DNA of 64,000 bases from Oceanobacillus zhaokaii (lineage in GTDB: Bacteria; Bacillota; Bacilli; Bacillales; Amphibacillaceae). A program made the translations under genes and the position numbers. The DNA lies in the NCBI RefSeq assembly GCF_003352005.1, contig NZ_CP024848.1, positions 2,861,001-2,925,000 on the forward strand. The letters run 5' to 3'. The notes under the pieces were generated by a model. The model saw only the letters and a list, made by a program, of their open reading frames with translations, searched no databases and was not told the DNA's origin. Every line of letters begins with the position of its first letter. Position 1 is the stretch's first letter. Shown here in pieces: positions 63,568 to 64,000 of the stretch.

Positions 63568-64000
63568 ATGAATACACTACGAATTGGCACCGTCCAAACA
63601 ATGAATGTGCTACGCAAAATTGAAACAGGATATGTATTAACAAAAGAAGGGGAAGAAGCACTCCTCCATCATAATGAAACAGACCATGAACTGGAAGAAA
63701 ATCAAGAAGTCGACGTTTTTCTCTATAATGATAAAAAAGGAAATATCGCAGCAACAACAACAATTCCAGCTGTGCAAATGGATGCATACGACTGGGCTGA
63801 AGTTGTTGAGGTTATTCCGAAATTAGGTGCGTTCGTCAACATCGGTATTGCTAAGGAAATGCTTGTGTCTGTTGATGACCTACCATTATTTGAAGATGTT
63901 TGGCCAAACATTGGCGACAAACTATTTGTTACTTTAGGAAAGGATCAGAAGGGTCGACTACTCGCACTCCCTGCAACAGAAGGCGTAATTGCAAGAGAAG
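63568..64000 (+). CDS. cvfB: CvfB-like S1 RNA-binding protein, partial
   Basis: About 144 codons before the window ends. It begins MNTLRIGTVQTMNVLRKIET and continues with S1-like barrels; EVIPKLGAFVNIGIAKEMLV then SVDDLPLFEDVWPNIGDKL is the typical CvfB (YitL) segment. CvfB binds RNA and affects virulence and stress gene expression in staphylococci. The ATG follows AAGAAGGG. A structured leader and a hairpin lie upstream. Family call good; the C-terminal winged helix is beyond the window. Confidence 0.88.
   Translation, partial: MNTLRIGTVQTMNVLRKIETGYVLTKEGEEALLHHNETDHELEENQEVDVFLYNDKKGNIAATTTIPAVQMDAYDWAEVVEVIPKLGAFVNIGIAKEMLVSVDDLPLFEDVWPNIGDKLFVTLGKDQKGRLLALPATEGVIARE

Overview
The window looks like chromosome from a low-GC, endospore-forming member of the Bacillaceae, probably a salt-tolerant or marine lineage close to Oceanobacillus/Virgibacillus. 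Evidence: AT-rich DNA, strong Gram-positive ribosome binding sites, Bacillus-type maltodextrin, lipoteichoic-acid and YheC/YheD genes, sporulation genes (YtaF, CotZ-type), and a complete set of genes matching the mnx Mn(II)-oxidase operon known from marine Bacillus spores. The species call is inference from gene content.

Layout. 1-2.8 kb: MurNAc/GlcNAc recycling (murQ partial, MurR-type regulator, BadF-family kinase). 3-3.5 kb: a flavodoxin with a near-consensus Fur box between its -35 and -10. 3.7-17.4 kb: a carbohydrate block with a GH13 alpha-glucosidase; a ThuA/two Gfo-Idh-MocA/TIM-barrel set (possible 3-keto-sugar route); a LacI regulator; yvdJ; mdxGFE; and, divergently, a neopullulanase. 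cre-like sites lie between mdxE and the neopullulanase gene. 18-20.3 kb: ugtP-ltaA glycolipid anchor synthesis. 20.3-26.6 kb: VOC protein, 7Fe-type ferredoxin, topoisomerase III, CcdA plus a TlpA/ResA-type thioredoxin, and a two-domain YtkA-like lipoprotein.

27-55 kb is the most distinctive part, a probable spore-surface island. It holds three YheC/YheD ATP-grasp proteins (plus a decayed fourth ATP-grasp gene), Cys/His-rich and His-repeat small proteins, a Lys/Glu-repeat protein, a >1000-residue Asp-Ala-Asp-Val repeat protein, a protein with two barrel-like segments, mnxG-F-E-D and mnxC-B-A (interrupted by an antisense cotZ-like gene), a TauE/SafE permease, a glycosyltransferase with two sulfotransferases, and divergently cysC-sat, a PHP phosphoesterase and a kinase-like protein. 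Several of these genes have sigma-K-like promoters. My reading is a spore outer layer that oxidises Mn(II), is rich in metal-binding repeat proteins, and may carry sulfated glycan or protein made by a local PAPS-synthesis/sulfotransfer/pAp-recycling module.

55.6-64 kb: galU, ytaF, an SDR lacking the usual Tyr/Lys, a CorA-like protein, an AEC permease, a GntR(YtrA)-ABC operon, a candidate structured leader RNA, and the start of cvfB.

A dispersed element of about 90 bp with two hairpins occurs at least seven times (17.9, 30.3, 43.4, 47.9, 48.2 and twice at 58.6 kb, plus degenerate pieces). It often abuts or supplies stop codons.
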